From Neoechinorhynchus agilis (Eukaryota; Acanthocephala), in contig CM121341.1 in NCBI GenBank assembly GCA_051530055.1, positions 13,392,001 to 13,456,000 on the forward strand: a stretch of 64,000 nucleotides of DNA, written 5' to 3'. The translations under genes and the position numbers were made by a program. Numbering within the stretch: position 1 is the first letter of the stretch; every line of letters begins with the position of its first letter. Shown one piece after another: positions 33,541 through 44,350 of the stretch. The notes below the pieces were generated by a model. That model saw only the letters and a list, made by a program, of their open reading frames with translations. It was not told the origin of the DNA and did no database searches.

Positions 33541-33780
33541 GGCTTCAAATAGAAACAAAAATTGAAATATCGTCTTGAGAAAGGAGAAAGTGGAACGTCT
33601 CTAGAACAGTTTTGTAACGTTGGAAATTCAACGCTTTCTGGCAGTCGGAGACCTCGCGGGTGCCTAAAAGAAAAAAAGCGATTATTTTCATTTAAACCAC
33701 TTTCCATGCGTATCAAGAACTATTCGAAAAGGTCTCGTATCCGAAAGTTGTCCGGTCCCAATTAATTCGCGGATAATTAG
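33541..33780 (+). mobile_element. Tigger/pogo-type transposase N-terminal fragment
   Basis: The frame from 33562 begins KYRLEKGESGTSLEQFCNVGNSTLSG. This matches the helix-turn-helix DNA-binding start of Tigger/Jerky/pogo transposases (pattern ...LExGES.TSLA..Y.VG.STxS). The rest of the transposase, including the DDE catalytic domain, is not seen downstream. It is a short relic of a cut-and-paste DNA transposon. Confidence 0.6.
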
Positions 33781-34555
33781 CGTTCCATTGAGTGTCCATT
33801 TGAAGCATTCGAATTCACAGTAGAGAATAAGACCTTTGGTACTGTTAAAGGCCAAATTTTTAGAACACGGTTAATCAGGAAACAAACTTACTTCAATGAA
33901 TTAGAAAGACAATGATACGCAATCAAAGATGCTGAGCATCGAACGAAAGACGTAATTGGGAGCATAAATGCGTCCATAAAATTATAAATTAATCACTATA
34001 ATTCTGTGTTGAAGTGTGTCTTTTTCTAAGGCTGTTAATTTTCATACGAACGAAACTCACTAATAAGTCGCGACTCCTCCTCGGGAGCTATCTAAGAATA
34101 AGGAGTGATGCGTATAAACCCATAACCACGTATGGTTCATCGATATTAAGTGATTTCATGCGTTTGCCTGATCCAAGACCTCGGTTAGTTGTGTGCCCAT
34201 TGGCAAGCCAGGCTAAAAAAAAGATAAAATAATCACCATCAGTTATTCTTTAAAGGATACAATAAGCATTATAGTAAATTGAACCAAGTGGAAAAGGCTG
34301 AGAGACTGATGATTGAATCTCCAATAAATTAGTGAACGAGGGCAACCGTGAACGCTTATATACACAGGAATTATTAATTTTATGGACGTAAATAAGATCC
34401 TTATTAAGCAAAGGGGGAAAGACAAATAAATCCAAAGGGCTAGGTGTCCAAATTAAACAATCCCCATTAAGTTATTGTTCGCATTGTTTCCAGATCTCGT
34501 TGAGAGAGAAAAACCGGATTAAAAGCTGAAAACAAATTTCAAAATTAATTTATGA
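33781..34555. other. Flank of the tandem array, one dispersed repeat
   Basis: No gene seen. About 34229-34325 is a copy of the repeat at 1731-1825. Confidence 0.45.
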
Positions 34556-34938
34556 AAGCTTGATTTGTGGTGAACATAATAACCCGAAAAAAACGTATTT
34601 TATTGTTCGCAAAATATTTCGAAAGAGGAAACCTCGCATTATTAATCATTGTTTCGCAAGACCGGGTGATTGTCTTCATCACCATGTTAAAATTTACTAT
34701 CCCGGTGGATTTTCTCTTGATATGAATTTCTAAAAAATTTTGTAAAAGCTGTCTTGGCATTATTTACAAGCATATGTTGTTTAGCAAAAGAAAAGGTCGA
34801 ATTGACGTGGTCAAATTCGGCAAGATTCGCGACATACAGATAGAAGTGTATTGATTCTCAACGTTACGGCATCGGGCGTAAGTTGTTTCTCTCTCTGGAA
34901 GCCGTTTACCTCCCTTTCAACTCCTTTTTCTTCAGAAA

Positions 34939-35215
34939 ATGGGTAAATCGTCATCGAAGCAGCAACCTCGAAGTCTTGCTCCATCGTTGATTCCAATGGG
35001 ACAAACAAATCCATTGTTTCAACCTCAACATCATATCATCCCAGTGCACATAATAACTCAAAACCAAACGTTTCCATCTCAACTCCACAGGTTCGTGTCC
35101 CCATGTTCCCGGAACAATGGTTGTACCACTAATTTTTCGCATTCACAACCACTAGAGCACCAGTAATGTTTGACGATGCGGTGCTGATGGACCAAAGAGT
35201 GCGGCGTTACTGAAG
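34939..35215 (+). pseudogene. Array unit 1 ORF, degraded
   Basis: Starts MGKSSSKQQPRSLAPSLIPMG like the intact copies, but small indels change the frame after about residue 35, and the middle of the protein is lost. It is the outermost and most diverged copy, with a Leu for Met in NPLFQPQ. Confidence 0.75.
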
Positions 35216-35766
35216 CAATTGATGATTATTAGTAGTTGAGAGCCATTAGAACTTCATATTTTAGTTTAGTACAAAAAATTAAACTTTTTTTCCAAAAAAA
35301 AATTGAAAATTTACAGAATACAGGAGACGTCCGATCGTAAGTTACAGTATTTTGTTTTATCAAAAGGATAATTTTTTACTATTTTCCGTCTCGATTGGTG
35401 GGCGACCCGGATAAAACGTATTTTATTTGTTTATAAAATATTTCGAAAAACCTCCTCGCATTATTCATCATTTACATTTTGCACAAGACCGGGTACGTTA
35501 TCTTCATCACCATGTTAAAATTCCCTATCCCGGTGGATTTTTGCTGCTGATGTGAATTTCAAAAAATTCAAAAAGGCATAAATATTGACATTATTTGGCT
35601 ATGTTGTTAGCAAAAAAGGTCGAATTGACGTGGTCCAAATTCGGCAAAATTCGACATACAGATAGAAGTTTATTGATTCTCAACGTTACGGCATCGAACG
35701 TAAGTTCACATCTTCTCTCTCTAGAAGCCGTTTACACTCCTTTCAACTCCGCTTTTTTCGCAGAAA

Positions 35767-36043
35767 ATGGGTAAATCGTCATCGGCTTAGCAACACTCAG
35801 AATCTTGCTCCATCTACGTTGATTCCAATGGGACAAACAAATCCAATGTTCCAACCTCAACATCATATCATCCCGATGCCCTGTACTCAAAACCAAACGT
35901 TTCCATCTCAACTCACGAGTTTCGTCCCCATGTTCCCGGAACAATGGTTTGTGCCACCTTCAATTACACCATTCACAACCACTAGAGCACCAGTAATGTT
36001 TGACGATGCGGTGCAGATGGACCAAAGAGTGCGGCGTTACTGA
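35767..36043 (+). pseudogene. Array unit 2 ORF, degraded
   Basis: The start codon is present, but the N-terminal segment carries a stop and small indels. From LIPMGQTNPMF to the end QRVRRY the frame is intact. Gln replaces Leu in AVQMDQ. Confidence 0.75.
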
Positions 36044-36595
36044 AGCGATTGATGATTATTAGTAGTTGAGAACCATTAGAACTTCATATTTTAGTTTAGT
36101 ACAAAAATTTAAACTTTTTTTTAAAAAAAGAAAAATTGAAAATTTTGAAAAAAAAACGTCAGTGTAAGTTACAGTACTTGTTTTTATCAAAGGATAATTT
36201 TTTACTATTTTCCATCTCGATTGATGGGGCGGCCGGATAAAACGTATTTTATTTTATTTCGCAAAATATTTCGAAAAGAGAAACCTCCTCGCATTATTCA
36301 TCATTGTTTCGCAAGACCGGGTGATTATCTTCATGCCATAGCTAAAATTTACTATCGGTGGATTTTCTCTTGATGAATTTCTAAAAATTTTGTAAAAAGG
36401 CATAAATATTGACATTATTTACAAGCTTATATATTTTTTAGCAAAAAAGGTCGAACTTGTTGTTGGAAAATTCAGCAAAGATTCGACATACAGATAGAAG
36501 TTTATTGATTCTCAACGTTACGGCATCGAACGTAAGTTCGCTTCTCTCTCTAGAAGCCGTTTACCTCCCTTTCAACTCCTTTTTTTCTTCAGAAA

Positions 36596-36885
36596 ATGGG
36601 TAAATCGTCATCGAAGCAGCAACCTCAGAATCTTGCTCCATCTACGTTGATTCCAATGGGACAAACAAATCCAATGTTCCAACCTCAACATCATATCATC
36701 CCGATGCCCTGTACTCAAAACCAAACGTTTCCATCTCAACTCACGAGTTTCGTCCCCATGTTCCCGGAACAATAGTTTGTCACCGCTTCCGTTACACCAT
36801 TCCACAACCGCACCGAGCACCAGTGATAATTTTTTGACGATGCGGTGCTGATGGACCAAAGAGCGGCGTTACTGAAGCAATTGAT
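36596..36885 (+). pseudogene. Array unit 3 ORF, degraded
   Basis: The N-terminal two-thirds is intact (MGKSSSK to FVPMFPEQ). It then reaches a stop and a cluster of small indels that scramble the PPSITPFTTT region. Confidence 0.75.
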
Positions 36886-37429
36886 GATTATTAGTAGTTG
36901 AGAGCCATTAGAACTTCATATTTTAGTTTAGTGCAAAAAATTAAACTTTTTTTCCAAAAAAATTGAAAATTTACAGAACACAGGAGACGTCCGATCGTAA
37001 GTTACAGTATTTTGTTTTATCAAAAGGATAATTTTTTACTATTTTCCATCTCGATTGGTGGGCGACCCGGATAAAACGTATTTTATTGTTCGCAAAATAT
37101 TTCGAAAGAGGAAACCTCCTCGCATTATTTATCATTGTTTCGCAAGACCGGGTGATTATCTTTATCACCAGTTAAAATTTACTATCCCGGTGGATTTTCT
37201 CTTGATGTGAATTTCTAAAAAATTCTGTAAAAGGCATAAATATTGACATTATTTACAAGCTTATATATTTGTTAGCAAAAAAGGTCGAATTGATGTGGTC
37301 CAAATTCAGCAAAGATTCGACATACAGATAGAAGTTTATTGATTCTCAACGTTACGGCATCGAACGTAAGTTCGCTTCTCTCTCTAGAAGCCGTTTACCT
37401 CCCTTTCAACTCCTTTTTTTCTTCAGAAA

Positions 37430-37704
37430 ATGGTAAATCGTCATCGAAACAGCAACCTCAGAATCTTGCTCCATCTACGTTGATTCCAATGGGACCAATA
37501 AATCCAATGTTCCAACCGCAACATCATATCATCCCGATGCCCTGTACTCAAAACCAAACGTTTCCATCTCAACTCACGAGCTTCGTCCCCATGTTCCCGG
37601 AACAATGGTTTGTGCCACCTTCAATTACACCATTCACAACCACTAGAGCACCAGTAATGTTTGACGATGCGGTGCTGATGGACCAAAGAGTGCGGCGTTA
37701 CTGA
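37430..37704 (+). pseudogene. Array unit 4 ORF, start altered by one base
   Basis: Identical to the intact family except that one G of ATGGGT is missing. The coding frame is therefore joined instead to an upstream frame running through the intron (MILNVTASNVSS...). The body carries the GPINPMF variant and ends QRVRRY. Whether this is a real change or a homopolymer sequencing error cannot be told here. Confidence 0.7.
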
Positions 37705-38258
37705 AGCAATTGATGATTATTAGTAGTTGAGAGCCATTAGAACTTCATATTTTAGTTTAGTACAAAAAATTAAACTTTTTTTCCAAAAAAATTGAAAATT
37801 TACAGAACACAGGAGACGTCCGATCGTAAGTTACAGTATTTTGTTTTATCAAAAGGATAATTTTTTACTATTTTCCATCTCGATTGGTGGGCGACCCGGA
37901 TAAAACGTATTTTATTGTTCGCAAAATATTTCGAAAGAGGAAACCTCCTCGCATTATTCATCATTGTTTCGCAAGACCGGGTGATTATCTTCATCACCAT
38001 GTTAAAATTTACTATCCCGGTGGATTTTCTCTTGATGTGAATTTCTAAAATTTTTTGTAAAAGGCATAAATATTGACATTATTTACAAGCTTATATATTT
38101 GTTAGCAAAAAAGGTCGAATTGACGTGGTCCAAATTCAGCAAAGATTCGACATACAGATAGAAGTTTATTGATTCTCAACGTTACGGCATCGAACGTAAG
38201 TTCGCTTCTCTCTCTAGAAGCCGTTTACCTCCCTTTCAACTCCTTTTTTCTTCAGAAA

Positions 38259-38540
38259 ATGGGTAAATCGTCATCGAAGCAGCAACCTCAGAATCTTGCT
38301 CCATCTACGTTGATTCCAATGGGACAAACAAATCCAATGTTCCAACCTCAACATCATATCATCCCGATGCCCTGTACTCAAAACCAAACGTTTCTACTCT
38401 CAACTTCACGAGTTTCCATCCCCATGTTCAAAGACGATAGTTTTGTGTGCCACCTTCAATTACACCATTCACAACCACTAGAGCACCAGTAATGTTTGAC
38501 GATGCGGTGCTGATGGACCAAAGAGTGCGGCGTTACTGAA
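38259..38540 (+). pseudogene. Array unit 5 ORF, C-terminal part altered
   Basis: Intact to QNQTF with the GQTNPMF variant. A cluster of small changes then shifts the frame, and the conserved FVPMFPEQWFVPP segment is lost. Confidence 0.7.
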
Positions 38541-38920
38541 GCGATTGATGATTATTAGTAGTTGAGAACCATTAGAACTTCATATTTTAGTTTAGTACAA
38601 AAAATTAAACTTTTTGTTTAAAAAAAATTGAAAATTTACAGAATACAGGAGACGTCCGATCGTAAGTTACAGTATTTTGTTTTATCAAAAGGATAATTTT
38701 TTACTATTTTCCGTCTCGATTGGTGGGCGACCCGGATAAAACGTATTTTATTGTTCGCAAAATATTTCGAAAGAGGAAACCTCCTCGCATTATTCATCAT
38801 TGTTTCGCAAGACCGGGTGATTATCTTCATCACCATGTTAAAATTTACTATCCCGGTGGATTTTCTCTTGATGTGAATTTCTAAAAAATTCTGTAAAAGG
38901 CATAAATATTGACATTATTT

Positions 38921-39092
38921 ACAAGCTTATATATTTGTTAGCAAAAAAGGTCGAATTGACGTGGTCCAAATTCAGCAAAGATTCGACATACAGATAGAAG
39001 TTTATTGATTCTCAACGTTACGGCATCGAACGTAAGTTCGCTTCTCTCTCTAGAAGCCGTTTACCTCCCTTTCAACTCCTTTTTTTCTTCAG
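38921..39092 (+). promoter_or_regulatory. Representative unit promoter and 5' intron (unit 6)
   Basis: A TATA-like CTTATATATTTG (about 38925-38936) is followed ~95 bp later by a consensus donor GTAAGTTCGC at 39032. A 61-nt intron then runs to the TTTCTTCAG acceptor at 39092, three bases before the ATG. The same layout recurs in every unit (unit 9 has CTTAAG as acceptor). Intron size equals that of the ordinary genes in the window, supporting real transcription units. Confidence 0.6.
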
Positions 39093-39095
39093 AAA

Positions 39096-39371
39096 ATGGG
39101 TAAATCGTCATCGAAGCAGCAACCTCAGAATCTTGCTCCATCTACGTTGATTCCAATGGGACCAATAAATCCAATGTTCCAACCGCAACATCATATCATC
39201 CCGATGCCCTGTACTCAAAACCAAACGTTTCCATCTCAACTCACGAGCTTCGTCCCCATGTTCCCGGAACAATGGTTTGTGCCACCTTCAATTACACCAT
39301 TCACAACCACTAGAGCACCAGTAATGTTTGACGATGCGGTGCTGATGGACCAAAGAGTGCGGCGTTACTGA
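39096..39371 (+). CDS. Array unit 6: 91-aa proline-rich protein, myristoylation-type N terminus
   Basis: The product starts MGKSSSKQQPQNLAPSTLIP. Gly2 with Ser at positions 5-6 and Lys3/Lys7 fits the N-myristoyltransferase pattern and resembles the MGKSNSKLK start of neuronal calcium sensors, so membrane attachment by a lipid anchor is likely (inference). The rest is rich in Pro, Gln, Met and Phe (NPMFQPQHHIIPMPC, FPSQLTSFVPMFPEQWFVPP), then TPFTTTRAPVMFDDAVLMDQ, with a basic end QRVRRY. There is one cysteine and no known domain. This copy has the GPIN variant. It is translated from the second exon of the unit. Confidence 0.75.
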   Translation: MGKSSSKQQPQNLAPSTLIPMGPINPMFQPQHHIIPMPCTQNQTFPSQLTSFVPMFPEQWFVPPSITPFTTTRAPVMFDDAVLMDQRVRRY

Positions 39372-39925
39372 AGCAATTGATGATTATTAGTAGTTGAGAG
39401 CCATTAGAACTTCATATTTTAGTTTAGTACAAAAAATTAAACTTTTTTTCCAAAAAAATTGAAAATTTACAGAATACAGGAGACGTCCGATCGTAAGTTA
39501 CAGTATTTTGTTTTATCAAAAGGATAATTTTTTACTATTTTCCATCTCGATTGGTGGGCGACCCGGATAAAACGTATTTTATTGTTCGCAAAATATTTCG
39601 AAAGAGGAAACCTCCTCGCATTATTCATCATTGTTTCGCAAGACCGGGTGATTATCTTCATCACCATGTTAAAATTTACTATCCCGGTGGATTTTCTCTT
39701 GATGTGAATTTCTAAAAAATTCTGTAAAAGGCATAAATATTGACATTATTTACAAGCTTATATATTGTTAGCAAAAAAGGTCGAATTGACGTGGTCCAAA
39801 TTCAGCAAAGATTCGACATACAGATAGAAGTTTATTGATTCTCAACGTTACGGCATCGAACGTAAGTTCGCTTCTCTCTCTAGAAGCCGTTTACCTCCCT
39901 TTCAACTCCTTTTTTTCTTCAGAAA

Positions 39926-40201
39926 ATGGGTAAATCGTCATCGAAGCAGCAACCTCAGAATCTTGCTCCATCTACGTTGATTCCAATGGGACAAACAAAT
40001 CCAATGTTCCAACCTCAACATCATATCATCCCGATGCCCTGTACTCAAAACCAAACGTTTCCATCTCAACTCACGAGTTTCGTCCCCATGTTCCCGGAAC
40101 AATGGTTTGTGCCACCTTCAATTACACCATTCACAACCACTAGAGCACCAGTAATGTTTGACGATGCGGTGCTGATGGACCAAAGAGTGCGGCGTTACTG
40201 A
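39926..40201 (+). CDS. Array unit 7: 91-aa protein, QTN variant
   Basis: Full-length family member differing from unit 6 at GQTN in place of GPIN. Upstream promoter and intron are the same, but TATATATTG has lost one T. It is the reference form for the QTN subtype. Confidence 0.75.
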   Translation: MGKSSSKQQPQNLAPSTLIPMGQTNPMFQPQHHIIPMPCTQNQTFPSQLTSFVPMFPEQWFVPPSITPFTTTRAPVMFDDAVLMDQRVRRY

Positions 40202-40753
40202 AGCAATTGATGATTATTAGTAGTTGAGAGCCATTAGAACTTCATATTTTAGTTTAGTACAAAAAATTAAACTTTTTTTTCAAAAAAATTGAAAATTTAC
40301 AGAATACAGGAGACGTCCGATCGTAAGTTACAGTATTTTGTTTTATCAAAAGGATAATTTTTTACTATTTTCCATCTCGATTGGTGGGCGACCCGGATAA
40401 AACGTATTTTATTGTTCGCAAAATATTTCGAAAAAGAGGAAACCTCCTCTCATTATTTATCATTGTTTTCGCAAGACCGGGTGATTATCTTTATCACCAG
40501 TTAAAATTTACTATCCCGGTGGATTTTCTGATGTGAATTTCTAAAAATTCTGTAAAAGGCATAAATTGACATTATTTACAAGCTTATATATTTGTTAACA
40601 AAAAAGGTCGAATTGATGTGGTCCAAATTCAGCAAAGATTCGACATACAGATAGAAGTTTATTGATTCTCAACGTTACGGCATCGAACGTAAGTTCGCTT
40701 CTCTCTCTAGAAGCCGTTTACCTCCCTTTCAACTCCTTTTTTTTCTTCAGAAA

Positions 40754-41029
40754 ATGGGTAAATCGTCATCGAAGCAGCAACCTCAGAATCTTGCTCCATC
40801 TACGTTGATTCCAATGGGACCAATAAATCCAATGTTCCAACCGCAACATCATATCATCCCGATGCACTGTACTCAAAACCAAACGTTTCCATCTCAACTC
40901 ACGAGCTTCGTCCCCATGTTCCCGGAACAATGGTTTGTGCCACCTTCAATTACACAATTCACAACCACTAGAGCACCAGTAATGTTTGACGATGCGGTGC
41001 AGATGGACCAAAGAGTGCGGCGTTACTGA
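40754..41029 (+). CDS. Array unit 8: 91-aa protein, PIN variant
   Basis: Full length, with private changes PMHC (His for Pro), TQF (Gln for Pro) and AVQMDQ (Gln for Leu). Its upstream region has the TTTATCACCAG and GATGTGG variants typical of PIN units. Confidence 0.75.
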   Translation: MGKSSSKQQPQNLAPSTLIPMGPINPMFQPQHHIIPMHCTQNQTFPSQLTSFVPMFPEQWFVPPSITQFTTTRAPVMFDDAVQMDQRVRRY

Positions 41030-41585
41030 AGCAATTGATGATTATTAGTAGTTGAGAGCCATTAGAACTTCATATTTTAGTTTAGTACAAAAAATTAAAC
41101 TTTTTGTTTCAAAAAAATTGAAAATTTACAGAATACAGGAGACGTCCGATCGTAAGTTACAGTATTTTGTTTTATCAAAAGGATAATTTTTTACTATTTT
41201 CCGTCTCGATTGGTGGGCGACCCAGATAAAACGTATTTTATTGTTCGCAAAATATTTCGAAAGAGGAAACCTCCTCGCATTATTCATCATTGTTTCGCAA
41301 GACCGGGTGATTATCTTCATCACCATGTTAAAATTTACTATCCCGGTGGATTTTCTCTTGATGTGAATTTCTAAAAAAATTTGTAAAAGGCACAAATATT
41401 GACATTATTTACAAGCTTATATATTTGTTAGCAAAAAAGGTCGAATTGACGTGGTCCAAATTCAGCAAAGATTCGACATACAGATAGAAGTTTATTGATT
41501 CTTAACGTTACGGCATCGAACGTAAGTTCGCTTCTCTCTCTAGAAGCCGTTTACCTCCCTTTCAACTCCTTTTTTTCTTAAGAAA

Positions 41586-41861
41586 ATGGGTAAATCGTCA
41601 TCGAAGCAGCAACCTCAGAATCTTGCTCCATCTACGTTGATTCCAATGGGACAAATAAATCCAATGTTCCAACCTCAACATCATATCATCCCGATGCCCT
41701 GTACTCAAAACCAAACGTTTCCATCTCAACTCACGAGTTTCGTCCCCATGTTCCCGGAACAATGGTTTGTGCCACCTTCAATTACACCATTCACAACCAC
41801 TAGAGCACCAGTAATGTTTGACGATGCGGTGCTGATGGACCAAAGAGTGCGGCGTTACTGA
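41586..41861 (+). CDS. Array unit 9: 91-aa protein, QIN variant
   Basis: Full length. The GQIN sequence combines the Gln of one subtype with the Ile of the other and suggests exchange between units. The acceptor reads CTTAAG instead of CTTCAG, still AG-ending. Confidence 0.75.
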   Translation: MGKSSSKQQPQNLAPSTLIPMGQINPMFQPQHHIIPMPCTQNQTFPSQLTSFVPMFPEQWFVPPSITPFTTTRAPVMFDDAVLMDQRVRRY

Positions 41862-42414
41862 AGCAATTGATGATTATTAGTAGTTGAGAGCCATTAGAAC
41901 TTCATATTTTAGTTTAGTACAAAAAATTAAACTTTTTTTCCAAAAAAATTGAAAATTTACAGAACACAGGAGACGTCCGATCGTAAGTTACAGTATTTTG
42001 TTTTATCAAAAGGATAATTTTTTACTATTTTCCATCTCGATTGGTGGGCGACCCGGATAAAACGTATTTTATTGTTCGCAAAATATTTCGAAAGAGGAAA
42101 CCTCCTCGCATTATTCATCATTGTTTCGCAAGACCGGGTGATTATCTTCATCACCAGGTTAAAATTTACTATCCCGGTGGATTTTCTCGATATGAATTTC
42201 TAAAATTTTTTGTAAAAGGCATAAATATTGACATTATTTACAAGCTTATATATTTGTTAGCAAAAAAGGTCGAATTGACGTGGTCCAAATTCAGCAAAGA
42301 TTCGACATACAGATAGAAGTTTATTGATTCTCAACGTTACGGCATCGAACGTAAGTTCGCTTCTCTCTCTAGAAGCCGTTTACCTCCCTTTCAACTCCTT
42401 TTTTTCTTCAGAAA

Positions 42415-42690
42415 ATGGGTAAATCGTCATCGAAGCAGCAACCTCAGAATCTTGCTCCATCTACGTTGATTCCAATGGGACAAACAAATCCAATGTTCCA
42501 ACCTCAACATCATATCATCCCGATGCCCTGTACTCAAAACCAAACGTTTCCATCTCAACTCACGAGTTTCGTCCCCATGTTCCCGGAACAATGGTTTGTG
42601 CCACCTTCAATTACACCATTCACAACCACTAGAGCACCAGTAATGTTTGACGATGCGGTGCTGATGGACCAAAGAGTGCGGCGTTACTGA
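42415..42690 (+). CDS. Array unit 10: 91-aa protein, QTN variant
   Basis: Full length and identical in protein to unit 7. Its upstream hairpin region has TCACCAGG, intermediate between the two subtypes. Confidence 0.75.
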   Translation: MGKSSSKQQPQNLAPSTLIPMGQTNPMFQPQHHIIPMPCTQNQTFPSQLTSFVPMFPEQWFVPPSITPFTTTRAPVMFDDAVLMDQRVRRY

Positions 42691-43244
42691 AGCAATTGAT
42701 GATTATTAGTAGTTGAGAGCCATTAGAACTTCATATTTTAGTTTAGTGCAAAAAATTAAACTTTTTTTCCAAAAAAATTGAAAATTTACAGAACACAGGA
42801 GACGTCCGATCGTAAGTTACAGTATTTTGTTTTATCAAAAGGATAATTTTTTACTATTTTCCATCTCGATTGGTGGGCGACCCGGATAAAACGTATTTTA
42901 TTGTTCGCAAAATATTTCGAAAGAGGAAACCTCCTCGCATTATTTATCATTGTTTCGCAAGACCGGGTGATTATCTTTATCACCAGTTAAAATTTACTAT
43001 CCCGGTGGATTTTCTCTTGATGTGAATTTCTAAAAAATTCTGTAAAAGGCATAAATATTGACATTATTTACAAGCTTATATATTTGTTAGCAAAAAAGGT
43101 CGAATTGATGTGGTCCAAATTCAGCAAAGATTCGACATACAGATAGAAGTTTATTGATTCTTAACGTTACGGCATCGAACGTAAGTTCGCTTCTCTCTCT
43201 AGAAGCCGTTTACCTCCCTTTCAACTCCTTTTTTTCTTCAGAAA

Positions 43245-43520
43245 ATGGGTAAATCGTCATCGAAGCAGCAACCTCAGAATCTTGCTCCATCTACGTTGAT
43301 TCCAATGGGACCAATAAATCCAATGTTCCAACCGCAACATCATATCATCCCGATGCCCTGTACTCAAAACCAAACGTTTCCATCTCAGCTCACGAGTTTC
43401 GTCCCCATGTTCCCGGAACAATGGTTTGTGCCACCTTCAATTACACCATTCACAACCACTAGAGCACCAGTAATGTTTGACGATGCGGTGCAGATGGACC
43501 AAGGAGTGCGGCGTTACTGA
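43245..43520 (+). CDS. Array unit 11: 91-aa protein, PIN variant
   Basis: Full length with AVQMDQ and a private Gly for Arg near the end (QGVRRY). The 3' part of this unit also has private changes (CATAATTTAG, AAAAAGATAAC). Confidence 0.75.
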   Translation: MGKSSSKQQPQNLAPSTLIPMGPINPMFQPQHHIIPMPCTQNQTFPSQLTSFVPMFPEQWFVPPSITPFTTTRAPVMFDDAVQMDQGVRRY

Positions 43521-44074
43521 AGCAATTGATGATTATTAGTAGTTGAGAACCATTAGAACTTCATAATTTAGTTTAGTACAAAAAATAAAAACTTTTTTCC
43601 CAAAAAATTGAAAATTTACAGAACACAGGAGACGTCCGATCGTAAGTTACAGCATTTTGTTTTACCAAAAAGATAACTTTTTACTATTTTCCGTCTCGAT
43701 TGGTGGGCGACCCGGATAAAACGTATATTATTGTTCGCAAAATATTTCGAAAGAGGAAACCTCCTCGCATTATTAATCATTGTTTCGCAAGACCGGGTGA
43801 TTATCTTTATCACCAGTTAAAATTTACTATCCCGGTGGATTTTCTCTTGATGTGAATTTCTAAAAAATTCTGTAAAAGACATAAATATTGACATTATTTA
43901 CAAGCTTATATATTTGTTAGCAAAAAAGGTCGAATTGACGTGGTCCAAATTCAGCAAAGATTCGACATACAGATAGAAGTTTATTGATTCTCAACGTTAC
44001 GGCATCGAACGTAAGTTCGCATCTCTCTCTAGAAGCCGTTTACCTCCCTTTCAACTCCTTTTTTTCTTCAGAAA

Positions 44075-44350
44075 ATGGGTAAATCGTCATCGAAGCAGCA
44101 ACCTCAGAATCTTGCTCCATCTACGTTGATTCCAATGGGACCAATAAATCCAATGTTCCAACCTCAACATCATATCATCCCGATGCCCTGTACTCAAAAC
44201 CAAACGTTTCCATCTCAGCTCACGAGCTTCGTCCCCATGTTCCCGGAACAATGGTTTGTGCCACCTTCAATTACACCATTCACAACCACTAGAGCACCAG
44301 TAATGTTTGACGATGCGGTGCTGATGGACCAAAGAGTGCGGCGTTACTGA
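44075..44350 (+). CDS. Array unit 12: 91-aa protein, PIN variant
   Basis: Full length and the last copy. The protein equals unit 6. The unit is complete to its 3' part and the array then ends at 44540, so this copy is not decayed, in contrast with the left edge. Confidence 0.75.
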   Translation: MGKSSSKQQPQNLAPSTLIPMGPINPMFQPQHHIIPMPCTQNQTFPSQLTSFVPMFPEQWFVPPSITPFTTTRAPVMFDDAVLMDQRVRRY

